Below are positions 1 to 8,498 of a DNA stretch of 64,000 nt, piece after piece (position 1 is the first letter of the stretch; each line of letters begins with the position of its first letter). Below the pieces are notes generated by a model. That model was not told where the DNA came from and did not search any database. It was given only the letters and a program-made list of their open reading frames with translations. The stretch is taken from the NCBI RefSeq assembly GCF_022554085.1, contig NZ_JAKFYR010000006.1, forward strand, positions 127,484 through 191,483, in the 5' to 3' direction. The position numbers were made by a program, and so were the translations under genes. The stretch is from Rhodococcus sp. CH91. GTDB taxonomy: Bacteria > Actinomycetota > Actinomycetes > Mycobacteriales > Mycobacteriaceae.

Positions 1-396
1 TGCATCCACGACGACCTCCGCGCTGCGTCGCAGTCCGACGTCGACTGCGCGAGCGAGCTGGGGGTCGCCGGCATCGTTACCGGCGACCACCACCACGTCG
101 AGCGCTCCGACCCAGGGTGGCGTGGCCGGAGCGGAGACCAGCGGAACGCCGGCCTGATCGCCGAACAGGGCGACGACGAGTTCTGCGGCCGACCGCGCAC
201 GGGCATCGGTACCGACGAAGACGACGCTGCGAGGATGCATACCGGTCAGCCGGTCGAGCAGACCTTCCTCGACGGCCGCCGCGACCGCCCGGATCTGGGC
301 GCCGCCGAGGGCCGCGCTCCTGAGGACGCCGTCGACATCGGCGGCGAGTACGCCACCCGCGTCGTCGAAGTCGAACAGCGGTGAGGGTGCCGTCAC
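1..396 (-). CDS. TobH/SIS-domain-like protein, 5' part only
   Basis: The first 132 codons of a minus-strand gene that runs off the left edge of the window. It starts at a GTG (394-396) preceded by a GGAAGG ribosome site. The product opens with an acidic stretch (LFDFDDAGGVLAADVDG), then a Rossmann-like beta strand (RSVVFVGTDARARS) and a second one (ALDVVVVAGNDAGDP), as in SIS-type sugar-isomerase folds. From memory it matches the actinobacterial family of M. tuberculosis Rv3256c, which lies between manB and manA. That position suggests a role in mannose or envelope metabolism, but no reaction is established. The carboxy half is outside the window, so catalytic residues cannot be judged. Confidence 0.72.
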   Translation of the reverse strand, partial: MTAPSPLFDFDDAGGVLAADVDGVLRSAALGGAQIRAVAAAVEEGLLDRLTGMHPRSVVFVGTDARARSAAELVVALFGDQAGVPLVSAPATPPWVGALDVVVVAGNDAGDPQLARAVDVGLRRSAEVVVDA

Positions 397-519
397 GACC
401 GCATCACCTTCCTTCCGCCGACGCGACCCGGCGACTCGCCGAATCGACACCGGCGCTTCGCCGTATCGACATCGACGCGCCGTGCACCGGCACTTCGATT
501 ATTGCTGTTGTCACGCCGT

Positions 520-1890
520 CTACGCACGAACGACGGAAAGGATCTCCTTCACCAGGGCCTCGACCTCGCCCTCCGTGCGCGCTTCCACGTTCAGGCGCAG
601 CAACGGCTCGGTGTTGGAGGCACGCAGGTTGAACCACGCGTTCTCGGGCAGTTCCACGGTGACGCCGTCGAGCCGGTCGGTCGACAGCGCCCGATCGGCG
701 AAGGCCGCGACGACCGCCTCGGTGCGTTCCGTCGCGTCGGCCACGGTGGAGTTGATCTCCCCCGAGGCCGCATACCTGTTGTACGAGCTCATCAACTCCG
801 AGAGGGGGGCGTCCTGGGATGCCAGCGCGGCGAGCACGTGCAGCGCCGCGAGCATGCCGGAGTCGGCGCCCCAGAAGTCGCGGAAGTAGTAGTGCGCCGA
901 GTGCTCGCCACCGAAGACGGCTCCGGTCTCGGCCATCTGCTGCTTGATGAACGAGTGCCCCACCCGGGTCCGCACCGGCTTACCGCCCTGTTCGGCGACG
1001 AGTTCGGGAACCACACGGGAGGTGATCAGATTGTGGATGATCGTCGCGCCCGGCTCCTTGGCGAGTTCGCGCGCGGCGACGAGCGCCGTGACCGCCGAGG
1101 GTGTGACCGGCTCGCCGCGCTCGTCGACCACGAAGCAGCGGTCGGCGTCGCCGTCGAAGGCCAGACCGAGATCGGCACCGGATTCGACGACCAGACGCTG
1201 CAGGTCGACGAGATTCGCGGGGTCGAGGGGGTTCGCCTCGTGATTCGGGAAGGTGCCGTCGAGTTCGAAGTAGAGCGGCACCAGCTCGACGGGCAGGACG
1301 CCGAAGACGGCGGGGACGGTGTGCCCGCCCATACCGTTGCCGGCGTCGACCGCGACCTTGAGCGGGCGCATCTCCGACAGGTCGACGAGACCGCGGACGA
1401 ACGACGCGTAGTCCTCGAGGACGTCGCGTTCGGTGACGCTGCCGCGCTCGCCGTCGTATTCCGGAACACCGGCGACGAGTTCGGCCGAGATCCGTGCGAG
1501 GCCCGTGTCCTGCCCGACCGGCTTGGCGCCGGCGCGGCAGAGCTTGATCCCGTTGTACCGGGCCGGATTGTGGCTGGCGGTGAACATCGCGCCGGGCGCG
1601 TCGAGCAGCCCGGAGGCGAAGTAGAGCTGGTCGGTGGACGCGAGCCCGATCGACACCACGTCGAGTCCCTGTGCGGTGACCCCCTCGGCGAACGCCCGCG
1701 CCAGCGTGGGCGACGAGGCGCGCATGTCGTGCCCGATCACCACGCGGTCCGCGGCGCCCTCACTGCGCATCAGACGTGCGAACGACGCTCCGACATCGCG
1801 GACGAACTCTTCGTCGATCTGCTCCCCGACGACTCCCCGGACGTCGTACGCCTTGATGACCGCTGACACCGACTCGGCAGCTCTCGCCAC
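520..1890 (-). CDS. manB: phosphomannomutase/phosphoglucomutase ManB
   Basis: A cytoplasmic enzyme of 456 residues that interconverts mannose-6-phosphate and mannose-1-phosphate, feeding GDP-mannose for phosphatidylinositol mannosides, lipoarabinomannan and mannosylated proteins. The phosphoserine loop TASHNP is visible with catalytic Ser106, the metal loop DGDADRC near residues 246-252, and the sugar-phosphate loop RASNTEPLLR near 424-433. Length matches the family (about 460). I chose the GTG at 1888-1890 because AGGAG lies 8 bases before it and the protein then begins just ahead of the conserved IKAYDVRG; a longer frame continues upstream to 1944 but has no support. The gene is followed on the same strand by the TobH-like gene, 123 bases downstream. 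Confidence 0.93.
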   Translation of the reverse strand: MARAAESVSAVIKAYDVRGVVGEQIDEEFVRDVGASFARLMRSEGAADRVVIGHDMRASSPTLARAFAEGVTAQGLDVVSIGLASTDQLYFASGLLDAPGAMFTASHNPARYNGIKLCRAGAKPVGQDTGLARISAELVAGVPEYDGERGSVTERDVLEDYASFVRGLVDLSEMRPLKVAVDAGNGMGGHTVPAVFGVLPVELVPLYFELDGTFPNHEANPLDPANLVDLQRLVVESGADLGLAFDGDADRCFVVDERGEPVTPSAVTALVAARELAKEPGATIIHNLITSRVVPELVAEQGGKPVRTRVGHSFIKQQMAETGAVFGGEHSAHYYFRDFWGADSGMLAALHVLAALASQDAPLSELMSSYNRYAASGEINSTVADATERTEAVVAAFADRALSTDRLDGVTVELPENAWFNLRASNTEPLLRLNVEARTEGEVEALVKEILSVVRA

Positions 1891-1968
1891 TGTATTCGCT
1901 CCTGAACCTCGACTTGTGCGCCGCCGTCCTCCGCGGCGTCGCACTCCGCCCAGCCTAGTGCGAACGGG

Positions 1969-2364
1969 TCAGGATGTCGGATCGGGAAGAACCCGCAGGT
2001 GACCGCGTCGACCCGTGCGTGCCGTAGGGGGTACGACGGCACGCGGTTCCTCCTCGGAACCCTCGTCCGAGGAGTCGGAACGGGATCGTTCGCCCAGGCC
2101 CGCCTCGCGCACGGCCTCGGCGAGGGCCGTCAGATCGTCCTCGTCGGGAGTGGCCGAGGAGAACGCGCCCTCGTAACGCACCAGCTCCCATCCCTTGGGG
2201 GCGGTGATGCGCGAGCCGTGCGTCTCGCAGAGATCCCACGAGTGCGGCTCCGCGACGGTCGCCAGTGGCCCGACGACGGCGGTGGAATCCGAGTACACAT
2301 AGGTCAGCGTCGCAACAGCAGGGTTCTTGCACCCAGGCCGGCAGCATCGACGCAGTGTTCTCAC
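1969..2364 (-). CDS. DUF3499 family protein
   Basis: A 131-residue protein of the actinobacterial DUF3499 family, function unknown. The amino end carries a Cys-rich start (CCRPGCKNPA) and later CETH, so a C-x3-C ... C-x2-H metal site is possible. The middle (WDLCETHGSRITAPKGWELVR) is the conserved family core; the carboxy end is acidic and low in order. The GTG start at 2362-2364 follows a TACGCT -10 box by 7 bases, so the mRNA is probably leaderless. It lies 78 bases upstream of manB on the same strand and is divergent from the metallopeptidase-like gene. From memory, the same neighbours occur in mycobacteria. Confidence 0.85.
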   Translation of the reverse strand: MRTLRRCCRPGCKNPAVATLTYVYSDSTAVVGPLATVAEPHSWDLCETHGSRITAPKGWELVRYEGAFSSATPDEDDLTALAEAVREAGLGERSRSDSSDEGSEEEPRAVVPPTARTGRRGHLRVLPDPTS

Positions 2365-2451
2365 GACTGGGAGCGTAGCGCGCCGAACGCCGCAGGACTA
2401 TTCGGACACACCGAGAGGATGGACGAATTTTCGTGTCGTAATGTCCATGGC

Positions 2452-2946
2452 ATGGTCCGTGCACGACGTTCCCGCCCCGTGTCGTCCCGCTCCGTGGCGC
2501 GCCGCGGCAGGGGAATCCGCGGCCCCCTGTTTCCGCAGAGCCTGCCGGCCTGGAAGACGCGCGCCGAGAAGTTCGACCTGCTCGTGCTCGGCGCGTTCGC
2601 CCCGATCGACGCACGCTGGCACAACCGGCTGACCAAGCTCGACATCGCCGTCGACGAGGTTCCCAAGATCCGCGCCCGCGACCCCGATTCGGTCAACTGG
2701 CCGGACGAGGTGGTCGCCGACGGGCCGGTGCCCCTGTCCCGGCTCGTCCCCGCAGGCATCGACCGCCGAGGCGCGGCGACCCGCGCCCGCATCGTGCTGT
2801 TCCGCCGGCCGCTCGAGGTCCGGGCGAAAGATCCGGACGATCTGACGGATCTGGTGCACGACGTCCTCGTGCACCAGGTGGCGACCTATCTCGGTGTCGA
2901 TCCCGAAGTGGTGGATCCGACACTCGGCGAGGAGGACGAGGACTGA
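2452..2946 (+). CDS. minimal metallopeptidase-like protein (zincin/DUF1025) with degenerate motif
   Basis: A 164-residue protein of the minimal-MMP-like family next to whiB2 in actinobacteria. The family core DEVPKIRARDP is followed by LFRRPLE and, near residues 135-148, LVHDVLVHQVATYLG. Active members have HExxH here; this copy reads H136-D-V-L-V with the next histidine displaced to 141. Zinc binding in the usual way is therefore doubtful. The amino end is basic (MVRARRSRP). I chose the ATG at 2452 because TAATGT ends 7 bases before it, fitting a leaderless transcript; an in-frame ATG at 2419 is the alternative. It converges on whiB2. Confidence 0.78.
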   Translation: MVRARRSRPVSSRSVARRGRGIRGPLFPQSLPAWKTRAEKFDLLVLGAFAPIDARWHNRLTKLDIAVDEVPKIRARDPDSVNWPDEVVADGPVPLSRLVPAGIDRRGAATRARIVLFRRPLEVRAKDPDDLTDLVHDVLVHQVATYLGVDPEVVDPTLGEEDED

Positions 2947-2984
2947 TCGCTCTTCGGGCGGCGCCCCGGAAACATGACGAAGGC

Positions 2985-3015
2985 CGGGTTGCTCGTCCCC
3001 CACGGCCGCAACCCG
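2985..3015. terminator. hairpin between convergent genes
   Basis: CGGGTTGC (2985-2992) and GCAACCCG (3008-3015) form an 8-base-pair stem with a 15-base loop between the stop codons of the metallopeptidase-like gene and whiB2. No U tract follows, as is usual for actinobacterial terminators. It could serve both strands. Confidence 0.45.
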
Positions 3016-3080
3016 ACCTCGTCGTCCGACTCGGATGTTCTACTCGGTCCCGTACTCCCCGTACCGGGCCGAACCCGGTG

Positions 3081-3428
3081 TCAGACTATTCCGCGCTTGA
3101 GGCGACGGCGTTCCCTCTCGGAAAGCCCGCCCCATATACCGAACCGCTCGTCGTGGGCGAGTGCGTATTCGAGACAGTCGTCCCGGACCTCACACCCCAT
3201 GCAGATGCGCTTGGCCTCCCTGGTCGAGCCACCCTTCTCGGGGAAGAATGCCTCGGGGTCGGTCTGCGCACAGAGCGCACGCTCCTGCCACTGCTCCTCG
3301 CCGTCCGTCAGGTCGCCGAATCCCGAAATCAAGCTCAGGACGGGCACCCCGACGTCCGGGTCGTCACAGACAGCCTCGACTGCAGTGTCGCTCCGAGTGA
3401 CCTCGAAGCTGTCGCGCTCGCCGGCCAT
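3081..3428 (-). CDS. whiB2: WhiB2-type iron-sulfur transcription factor
   Basis: A 115-residue WhiB protein. The four cluster-binding cysteines are Cys53, Cys76, Cys79 and Cys85 (C-x22-C-x2-C-x5-C), followed by the GIWGG turn at 97-101 and a basic tail (ERERRRLKRG) that contacts DNA. WhiB2 proteins carry a 4Fe-4S cluster, bind the primary sigma factor and control septation and cell division; the very strong match across residues 46-115 supports WhiB2 rather than another WhiB. The ATG at 3428 is backed by AGGAGGG immediately upstream, which gives a longer amino end than the roughly 90-residue mycobacterial protein. It is divergent from fbiA across 253 bases. Confidence 0.94.
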   Translation of the reverse strand: MAGERDSFEVTRSDTAVEAVCDDPDVGVPVLSLISGFGDLTDGEEQWQERALCAQTDPEAFFPEKGGSTREAKRICMGCEVRDDCLEYALAHDERFGIWGGLSERERRRLKRGIV

Positions 3429-3484
3429 TGTCCCTCCTCACCTGCAGCGCCGAATCATGACCGGGGATCAACCCGCTGCCATCC

Positions 3485-3544
3485 TTCGAATGGTCGTTCG
3501 AATGCGGGTTCACCGCAAGGAATCTCGAATTCGATTATCGAATG
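3485..3544. promoter_or_regulatory. cluster of TCGAA repeats upstream of whiB2
   Basis: Within the whiB2-fbiA interval, TTCGAATG occurs at 3485-3492 and again at 3497-3504 (12-base period). It is followed by the palindrome TCGAATTCGA at 3525-3534 and TCGAATG at 3538-3544. Four phased or near-phased half sites in 60 bases, in an AT-richer patch, look like a regulator-binding array for whiB2. The protein that binds is unknown. Confidence 0.4.
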
Positions 3545-3669
3545 ACATGTATGTGATTACACACTTCGGGTGTGTCGTGGTCAAGCGGAGCGGCGTTGTT
3601 CACATATCATCGGCCGCTTTGCCGAAACGCGTTTCGGACGGTGCGCGTCCGGGTAGGAGGCGCACCGCT

Positions 3670-3675
3670 TAGGCT
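3670..3675 (+). promoter_or_regulatory. -10 box of fbiA, leaderless start
   Basis: TAGGCT ends 6 bases before the fbiA GTG at 3682, so transcription should begin on or next to the start codon. Confidence 0.5.
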
Positions 3676-3681
3676 TGGGCC

Positions 3682-4671
3682 GTGAATGTGACTGTATTGG
3701 TCGGAGGTGTAGGTGGGGCGCGTTTTCTGTCAGGTTTGCGCCGACTTCTCGATATTTCCCCGGGAGTCGAGCCGGATCCTGACGCGCCGCACCGCATCAC
3801 GGCGATCGTCAACGTCGGCGACGACGTCTGGATGCACGGGCTGAGGATCTGCCCCGACCTCGACACCTGCATGTACACCCTGGGCGGTGGGATCGACGAG
3901 GAACGTGGCTGGGGCCGCGCCGGCGAGACGTGGAACGCCAAGGAGGAACTCGCCGCCTACGGTGCGATCCCCGACTGGTTCGGTCTCGGTGATCGGGACA
4001 TCGCCACGCATCTCATCCGCACCCAGATGCTCAGGACCGGCTATCCCCTCTCTGCCGTCACCGAGGCCCTGTGCACTCGGTGGAAGCCGGGTGTCGACCT
4101 GCTGCCCGTGTCCGACGACCGCAGCGAGACGCATGTCGTCATCACCGACCCCGAGGACGGCGAGCCACGTGCCGTGCACTTCGAGGAGTGGTGGGTCCGC
4201 CACCGCGCCCAGGTACCCACCCACAGCTTCGCGCACATCGGCGCGGAGGAGGCGAAGCCCGCACCCGGTGTGCTCGAGGCGATCGAGAACGCCGATGCGG
4301 TGCTGCTGGCGCCGTCGAATCCTGTGGTGAGCGTCGGTGCGATCCTCGCGATCCCCGGAATCCGCGGGGCCCTGCGCACCACGTCCGCGAAGGTCGTGGG
4401 GCTGTCCCCCGTGATCGGCGGTGCGCCGCTGCGCGGAATGGCCGACGCATGCCTCGACGTCATCGGGGTGGAAACGAGCGCCGAAGCCGTCGGCCGGTAT
4501 TACGGCGCCCGCTCCGCGACGGGCATTCTCGACGGATGGCTCGTGCACTCGACCGACCGGGCCGAGGTACCGGGTGTCGAGGTGCGGTCGGTGCCACTGC
4601 TCATGACCGATACGGACGCGACGGCCGACATGGCGCGCGCCGCCCTCCAACTCGCCGGAGTGACCCTGTGA
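3682..4671 (+). CDS. fbiA: FbiA, 2-phospho-L-lactate (phosphoenolpyruvyl) transferase
   Basis: A 329-residue cytoplasmic transferase of the CofD/FbiA family. It joins the activated 2-phospholactate or phosphoenolpyruvate moiety to the deazaflavin Fo, giving F420-0 or dehydro-F420-0 in coenzyme F420 synthesis. The amino end [15 protein letters not shown] is the nucleotide-binding loop, and [11 protein letters not shown] followed by PDLDT is the family's aspartate-rich active site. The GTG at 3682 is used; the upstream -10 spacing suggests a leaderless transcript. The stop overlaps the fbiB start by one base, so the two are translationally coupled and cotranscribed. Confidence 0.95.
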   Translation: MNVTVLVGGVGGARFLSGLRRLLDISPGVEPDPDAPHRITAIVNVGDDVWMHGLRICPDLDTCMYTLGGGIDEERGWGRAGETWNAKEELAAYGAIPDWFGLGDRDIATHLIRTQMLRTGYPLSAVTEALCTRWKPGVDLLPVSDDRSETHVVITDPEDGEPRAVHFEEWWVRHRAQVPTHSFAHIGAEEAKPAPGVLEAIENADAVLLAPSNPVVSVGAILAIPGIRGALRTTSAKVVGLSPVIGGAPLRGMADACLDVIGVETSAEAVGRYYGARSATGILDGWLVHSTDRAEVPGVEVRSVPLLMTDTDATADMARAALQLAGVTL

Positions 4672-6041
4672 TGTCCCCTGACTCCGTCACGGACCCCGCG
4701 GTGCGCGACCACGCACCGGGTGGCCCGGTCGAGATCCGGCCCGTGCACGGGCTTCCCGAATTCCGGCCGGGCGACGATCTCGCCGCCGCCGTCGCACAGG
4801 CCGCGCCGTGGCTCCGCGACGGAGACGTCCTGGTGGTGACGAGCAAGGTGGTCTCGAAGGTCGAGGGACGGATCGTGTCCGCCCCTTCCGATCCGGATGC
4901 GCGCGACGCGCTCCGCCGCCGCCTCGTGAACCAGGAAGCGGTGCGGGTGCTGGCACGTAAGGGCCGCACCCTCATCACCGAGAACCGGCTGGGCATCGTG
5001 CAGGCCGCCTCCGGCATCGACGGTTCCAACGTCGACGGCGCCGAACTCGCCCTGCTGCCGGAGGATCCCGACGCCAGTGCCGCCGCCCTCCGGGAGCGGA
5101 TCGGCGCTGCGCTGGGCGTGCGGATCGCCGTGGTCGTCACCGACACCATGGGGCGCGCCTGGCGGGTCGGCCAGACCGACGCCGCGATCGGCTCGTCCGG
5201 TGTTCCCGTGCTGCACGCATATGCCGGCTCACGCGACGGCCAGGGCAACGAGCTGCAGGTGACCTCGGTGGCGATCGCCGACGAGATCGCCGCCGCCGGA
5301 GATCTGGTGAAGGGCAAGCTCGGTGGCGTCCCGGTCGCCGTGGTGCGCGGGCTCGATCTCCCCGACGACGGGTCCACCGCACGCGAGCTGATCCGCGGCG
5401 GCGAGGAGGACCTGTTCTGGCTCGGGACCGCCGAAGCGATCGAACGCGGCAGGAACGAGACTCTGCTGCTGCGCCGTTCGGTGCGGCAGTTCTCCGGTGA
5501 GCCGGTGGACCCGGAGGATCTGCGCGACGCGATCGGCGACGCCCTCACCGCTCCCGCGCCGCACCACACCCGGCCGGTGCGGTTCGTATGGGTACGCACC
5601 GAACAGGTACGGCGCCGACTGCTCGACCGCATGCGCGACCGGTGGGCCGAGGACCTCGCCGGGGACGGACTCGACCCCGTCGCCGTCGAACGGCGTCTCG
5701 CACGCGGCGCCATCCTCTACGACGCCCCGGAAGTGATCGTCCCGTTCCGGGTCATGGACGGCGCCCACCACTATCCCGACACCCGGCGCACCGCTGCCGA
5801 GGAGACGATGTTCACCGTCGCGGTGGGTGCGGCGGTCCAGGGGCTGCTCGTGTCCCTGGCCACCCGCGGGCTGGGAAGCTGCTGGATCGGATCGACGATC
5901 TTCGCCCCGGATGTGGTGCGGGAGGAACTCGGGCTTCCCGGCGACTGGGCGCCGCTCGGCGCGATCGCCGTCGGCCATCCGCTGGACGAGACCGGTCCGC
6001 GCGAACCCGCGGACCCGGGCGACGCCTTCGTGGAGTTGTAG
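4671..6041 (+). CDS. fbiB: FbiB, F420 gamma-glutamyl ligase fused to nitroreductase domain
   Basis: A 456-residue bifunctional enzyme of F420 synthesis. Residues about 20-245 are the CofE ligase, which adds glutamates to F420-0 using GTP ([36 protein letters not shown]). Residues about 265-456 are an FMN-dependent nitroreductase fold ([21 protein letters not shown]), which in mycobacteria reduces dehydro-F420-0. The full fusion is present, as in mycobacteria and unlike archaea where CofE stands alone. ATG at 4671 shares its A with the fbiA stop. A NUDIX gene follows after 2 bases. Confidence 0.96.
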   Translation: MSPDSVTDPAVRDHAPGGPVEIRPVHGLPEFRPGDDLAAAVAQAAPWLRDGDVLVVTSKVVSKVEGRIVSAPSDPDARDALRRRLVNQEAVRVLARKGRTLITENRLGIVQAASGIDGSNVDGAELALLPEDPDASAAALRERIGAALGVRIAVVVTDTMGRAWRVGQTDAAIGSSGVPVLHAYAGSRDGQGNELQVTSVAIADEIAAAGDLVKGKLGGVPVAVVRGLDLPDDGSTARELIRGGEEDLFWLGTAEAIERGRNETLLLRRSVRQFSGEPVDPEDLRDAIGDALTAPAPHHTRPVRFVWVRTEQVRRRLLDRMRDRWAEDLAGDGLDPVAVERRLARGAILYDAPEVIVPFRVMDGAHHYPDTRRTAAEETMFTVAVGAAVQGLLVSLATRGLGSCWIGSTIFAPDVVREELGLPGDWAPLGAIAVGHPLDETGPREPADPGDAFVEL

Positions 6042-6043
6042 TC

Positions 6044-6595
6044 GTGTCGGCATCGTCGCTCCACGCCTCCGCCCTCGCTCGGCTCTCGGCGTGGCGGACC
6101 GACTCGCCCGACGCCGAGTCCCTCCGCCACACCATGCTGGCCTTCCTCGACTCGGCGCCGCAGGGATGCCTGCGCGAGCATGCGCCCGGGCACATCACGG
6201 CGTCGTCGCTCGTCGTCGATGCCGAGCACCGGAACGTACTGCTCACCCTGCATCCCCGGGTGGGCCGGTGGATCCAGCTCGGCGGGCACTGCGAACCGAC
6301 GGACGAGACCGTCGTCGACGCCGCACTGCGGGAGGCCACCGAGGAATCCGGCATCCCCGGTCTGGTGATCGACCCGGAACTGCTCTCGGCGCACACGCAT
6401 CCCATCACGTGCTCGCTCGGCGTCCCGACCCGTCACCTCGACCTGCGCTTCCTGGTGACGGCCCCGGTCGGCGCCCGCCCGGTGCGCAGCCACGAGTCGA
6501 CCGACCTGCAGTGGTGGCCGGTCGACGCGCTGCCCGAGAACGCCGAGCACGACACCATCGCTCATCTGCTCGGGCTCGCTGCCGCCCGGCGCTGA
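6044..6595 (+). CDS. NUDIX hydrolase in the fbiAB operon
   Basis: A 183-residue NUDIX enzyme. The NUDIX box is complete: GGHCEPTDE ... REATEESGI matches G-x5-E-x7-REU-x-EE-x-GU, so Mg-dependent cleavage of a nucleoside diphosphate linked to another group is expected. The substrate cannot be read from sequence. The GTG start lies 2 bases after the fbiB stop, so it is almost certainly cotranscribed with fbiAB, which hints at a housekeeping or precursor-recycling role near F420. It converges on the SGNH hydrolase gene, 25 bases away. Confidence 0.88.
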   Translation: MSASSLHASALARLSAWRTDSPDAESLRHTMLAFLDSAPQGCLREHAPGHITASSLVVDAEHRNVLLTLHPRVGRWIQLGGHCEPTDETVVDAALREATEESGIPGLVIDPELLSAHTHPITCSLGVPTRHLDLRFLVTAPVGARPVRSHESTDLQWWPVDALPENAEHDTIAHLLGLAAARR

Positions 6596-6620
6596 TCGCG
6601 CCGGGCCGGACGAGCCGAGG

Positions 6621-7385
6621 TCAGAACCGAACCGGTTCGAGCGTGGGATATTTCGGCGTGATGCCGTCACCGGACGACACGCCGCGCAACCGCCGGCCCA
6701 GCCAGGGGACGAAGAAGTCGCGCATCCACGCGCGATCCGCGGCACGTTCCTGAGCCCGGGTGACGACAGGTGCCTCGTCGAACTGCACCGGACCGAGAGC
6801 GTGTTCGATGCCGAGCAGGTCGAGCACGCGGATCGCCATGTTGTGGTGGCCGGCCGCGGACATGTGCAACCGGTCGAAATCCCACATGCGCAGATCCCGG
6901 TACTCGTCGAACCGCCAGAAGTCGACGATGGTCGCGCCGTGCCGGTCGGCGATCTCGCGGACGAGTTCGTTGTACACGGCCCAGCGTCCGCGCAGGATGC
7001 CGAAGACCGGCGCCCAGCTACCGTCGTAGGCCGTCCACATCAGGATGCGGGCTCCGGTGGTGGCGAGCTTCCCGATCGCCTCGTCGTATTCTGCCGCGAG
7101 CGCGTCGAGATCCAGCTTCGGGCGCATGAGGTTGTTGCCACCGGCATAGATGGTGACGAGATCGGGGCGCATCGACACGGCCGCCTCGAGCTGTTCGTCG
7201 ATGATCGGCCGCAGCAGCCTGCCGCGGATGGCAAGGTTCGCGTACGCGAAATCGTCCGAGTGGCGTGCCAATTCGGCCGCGACCAGGTCGGCCCAGCCAC
7301 GTACTCCGTTGGGACGCGAGGGATCCGGATCGCCGACCCCCTCGGTGAACGAATCACCGAGCGCCACATACCTTTCGAAACTCAC
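6621..7385 (-). CDS. SGNH/GDSL hydrolase
   Basis: A 254-residue SGNH-fold esterase or lipase. Block I is GDSFTEG with nucleophile Ser12, block III is YAGGNNLM, and block V is DRLHMSAAGHH, which supplies the Asp and His. No signal peptide is seen, so it is probably cytoplasmic. The GTG start at 7385 has GGGAG a few bases upstream and places the nucleophile at the family-typical distance from the amino end. It is 14 bases downstream of manC on the same strand, so likely cotranscribed with envelope sugar genes. Substrate unknown. Confidence 0.88.
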   Translation of the reverse strand: MSFERYVALGDSFTEGVGDPDPSRPNGVRGWADLVAAELARHSDDFAYANLAIRGRLLRPIIDEQLEAAVSMRPDLVTIYAGGNNLMRPKLDLDALAAEYDEAIGKLATTGARILMWTAYDGSWAPVFGILRGRWAVYNELVREIADRHGATIVDFWRFDEYRDLRMWDFDRLHMSAAGHHNMAIRVLDLLGIEHALGPVQFDEAPVVTRAQERAADRAWMRDFFVPWLGRRLRGVSSGDGITPKYPTLEPVRF

Positions 7386-7399
7386 TTCTCCCTCTCGGC

Positions 7400-8485
7400 T
7401 CACACGTCGGTGCTGAAGCGGATGCCCCCGTCCGGGATCTTCACCCCCGGCCACACCCGGGCACCGCGCAGCAGTTCGCACCGGGCCCCGATGTCGGCGC
7501 CGTCGCCGATCACGCCGTCGCGGATCAGCGCGCGGGGACCGACGCGTACGCCGAAACCGATGATGGTCCGTTCGATCACGGCCCCCGCCTCGACACGGGC
7601 ACCGTCGAAGATCACCGCGCCGTCCAGGCGGGCACCGGCACCGATCTCGGCACCGCGACCGACGACGGTGCCGCCGATCAGCAACGCTCCGGGCGCCACC
7701 GACGCACCCGGATGCACGAGCGACTCCCCGCGCTGCGGGGGCAGTGCCGGGGACGGGGCGATGCCGCGGACCAGATCGGCCGAACCGCGGACGAAGTCCT
7801 CCGGAGTTCCCATGTCGCGCCAGTACGCGGCGTCGACGTGCCCGTAGACCTTCTTGCCCTCGGTGAGCAGGGTCGGGAAGACCTCGCGCTCGACCGAGAC
7901 GGGGCGGCCTTCGGGGATCTGCTCGATGATCTCACGGCGGAAGACGTAGCAACCGGCGTTGATCTGGTCGGTCGGCGGATCCTGGGTCTTCTCGAGGAAG
8001 GCCGTCACCCGGCCGTCCGCATCGGTGGGTACACAGCCGAAGGCACGCGGATCGCTGACGCGCACCAGGTGCAGGGTCACGTCCGCCTCGGTCCGCACAT
8101 GGGTGTCGAGGACCGCGCCGAGATCGGTGCCGCCGAGCACGTCGCCGTTGAACACCATGACGTTGTCCGCGCGCAGCTTCGGCAGCACGTTGCGGATGCC
8201 ACCGCCGGTACCGAGGGGCTCGGTCTCGGTGACGTACTCGATCTCGAGGCCGAAATCGGAGCCGTCGGCGAAGTACTCCTCGAACACTTCCGCCTTGAAC
8301 GACGTACCGAGGACGACGTGCTTGATCCCGGCCTCACGGATCCGCGCGAGCAGGTGGGTCAGGAAAGGCACCCCGGCGGTGGGCAGCATCGGCTTGGGCG
8401 CCGACAAGGTCAACGGCCGCAGCCTCGTTCCCTGTCCACCGACCAGGATCACCGCATCCGTGTGCGGTGCCGTCTCACTCGTCAT
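7400..8485 (-). CDS. manC: mannose-1-phosphate guanylyltransferase ManC
   Basis: A 361-residue nucleotidyltransferase that makes GDP-mannose from mannose-1-phosphate and GTP. The amino-terminal signature AVILVGGQGTRLRPLT is followed by the KPM substrate motif, FNGDVLGG near residue 110, and a carboxy-terminal left-handed beta-helix of hexapeptide repeats (GTVVGRGAEIGAGARLDG). Length agrees with Rv3264c (359, annotated there as manB). ATG at 8485 is preceded by AAGGGGAG. It lies between wbbL and the SGNH gene in a minus-strand run rmlD-wbbL-manC. Confidence 0.9.
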   Translation of the reverse strand: MTSETAPHTDAVILVGGQGTRLRPLTLSAPKPMLPTAGVPFLTHLLARIREAGIKHVVLGTSFKAEVFEEYFADGSDFGLEIEYVTETEPLGTGGGIRNVLPKLRADNVMVFNGDVLGGTDLGAVLDTHVRTEADVTLHLVRVSDPRAFGCVPTDADGRVTAFLEKTQDPPTDQINAGCYVFRREIIEQIPEGRPVSVEREVFPTLLTEGKKVYGHVDAAYWRDMGTPEDFVRGSADLVRGIAPSPALPPQRGESLVHPGASVAPGALLIGGTVVGRGAEIGAGARLDGAVIFDGARVEAGAVIERTIIGFGVRVGPRALIRDGVIGDGADIGARCELLRGARVWPGVKIPDGGIRFSTDV

Positions 8486-8498
8486 CGTCTCCCCTTGT

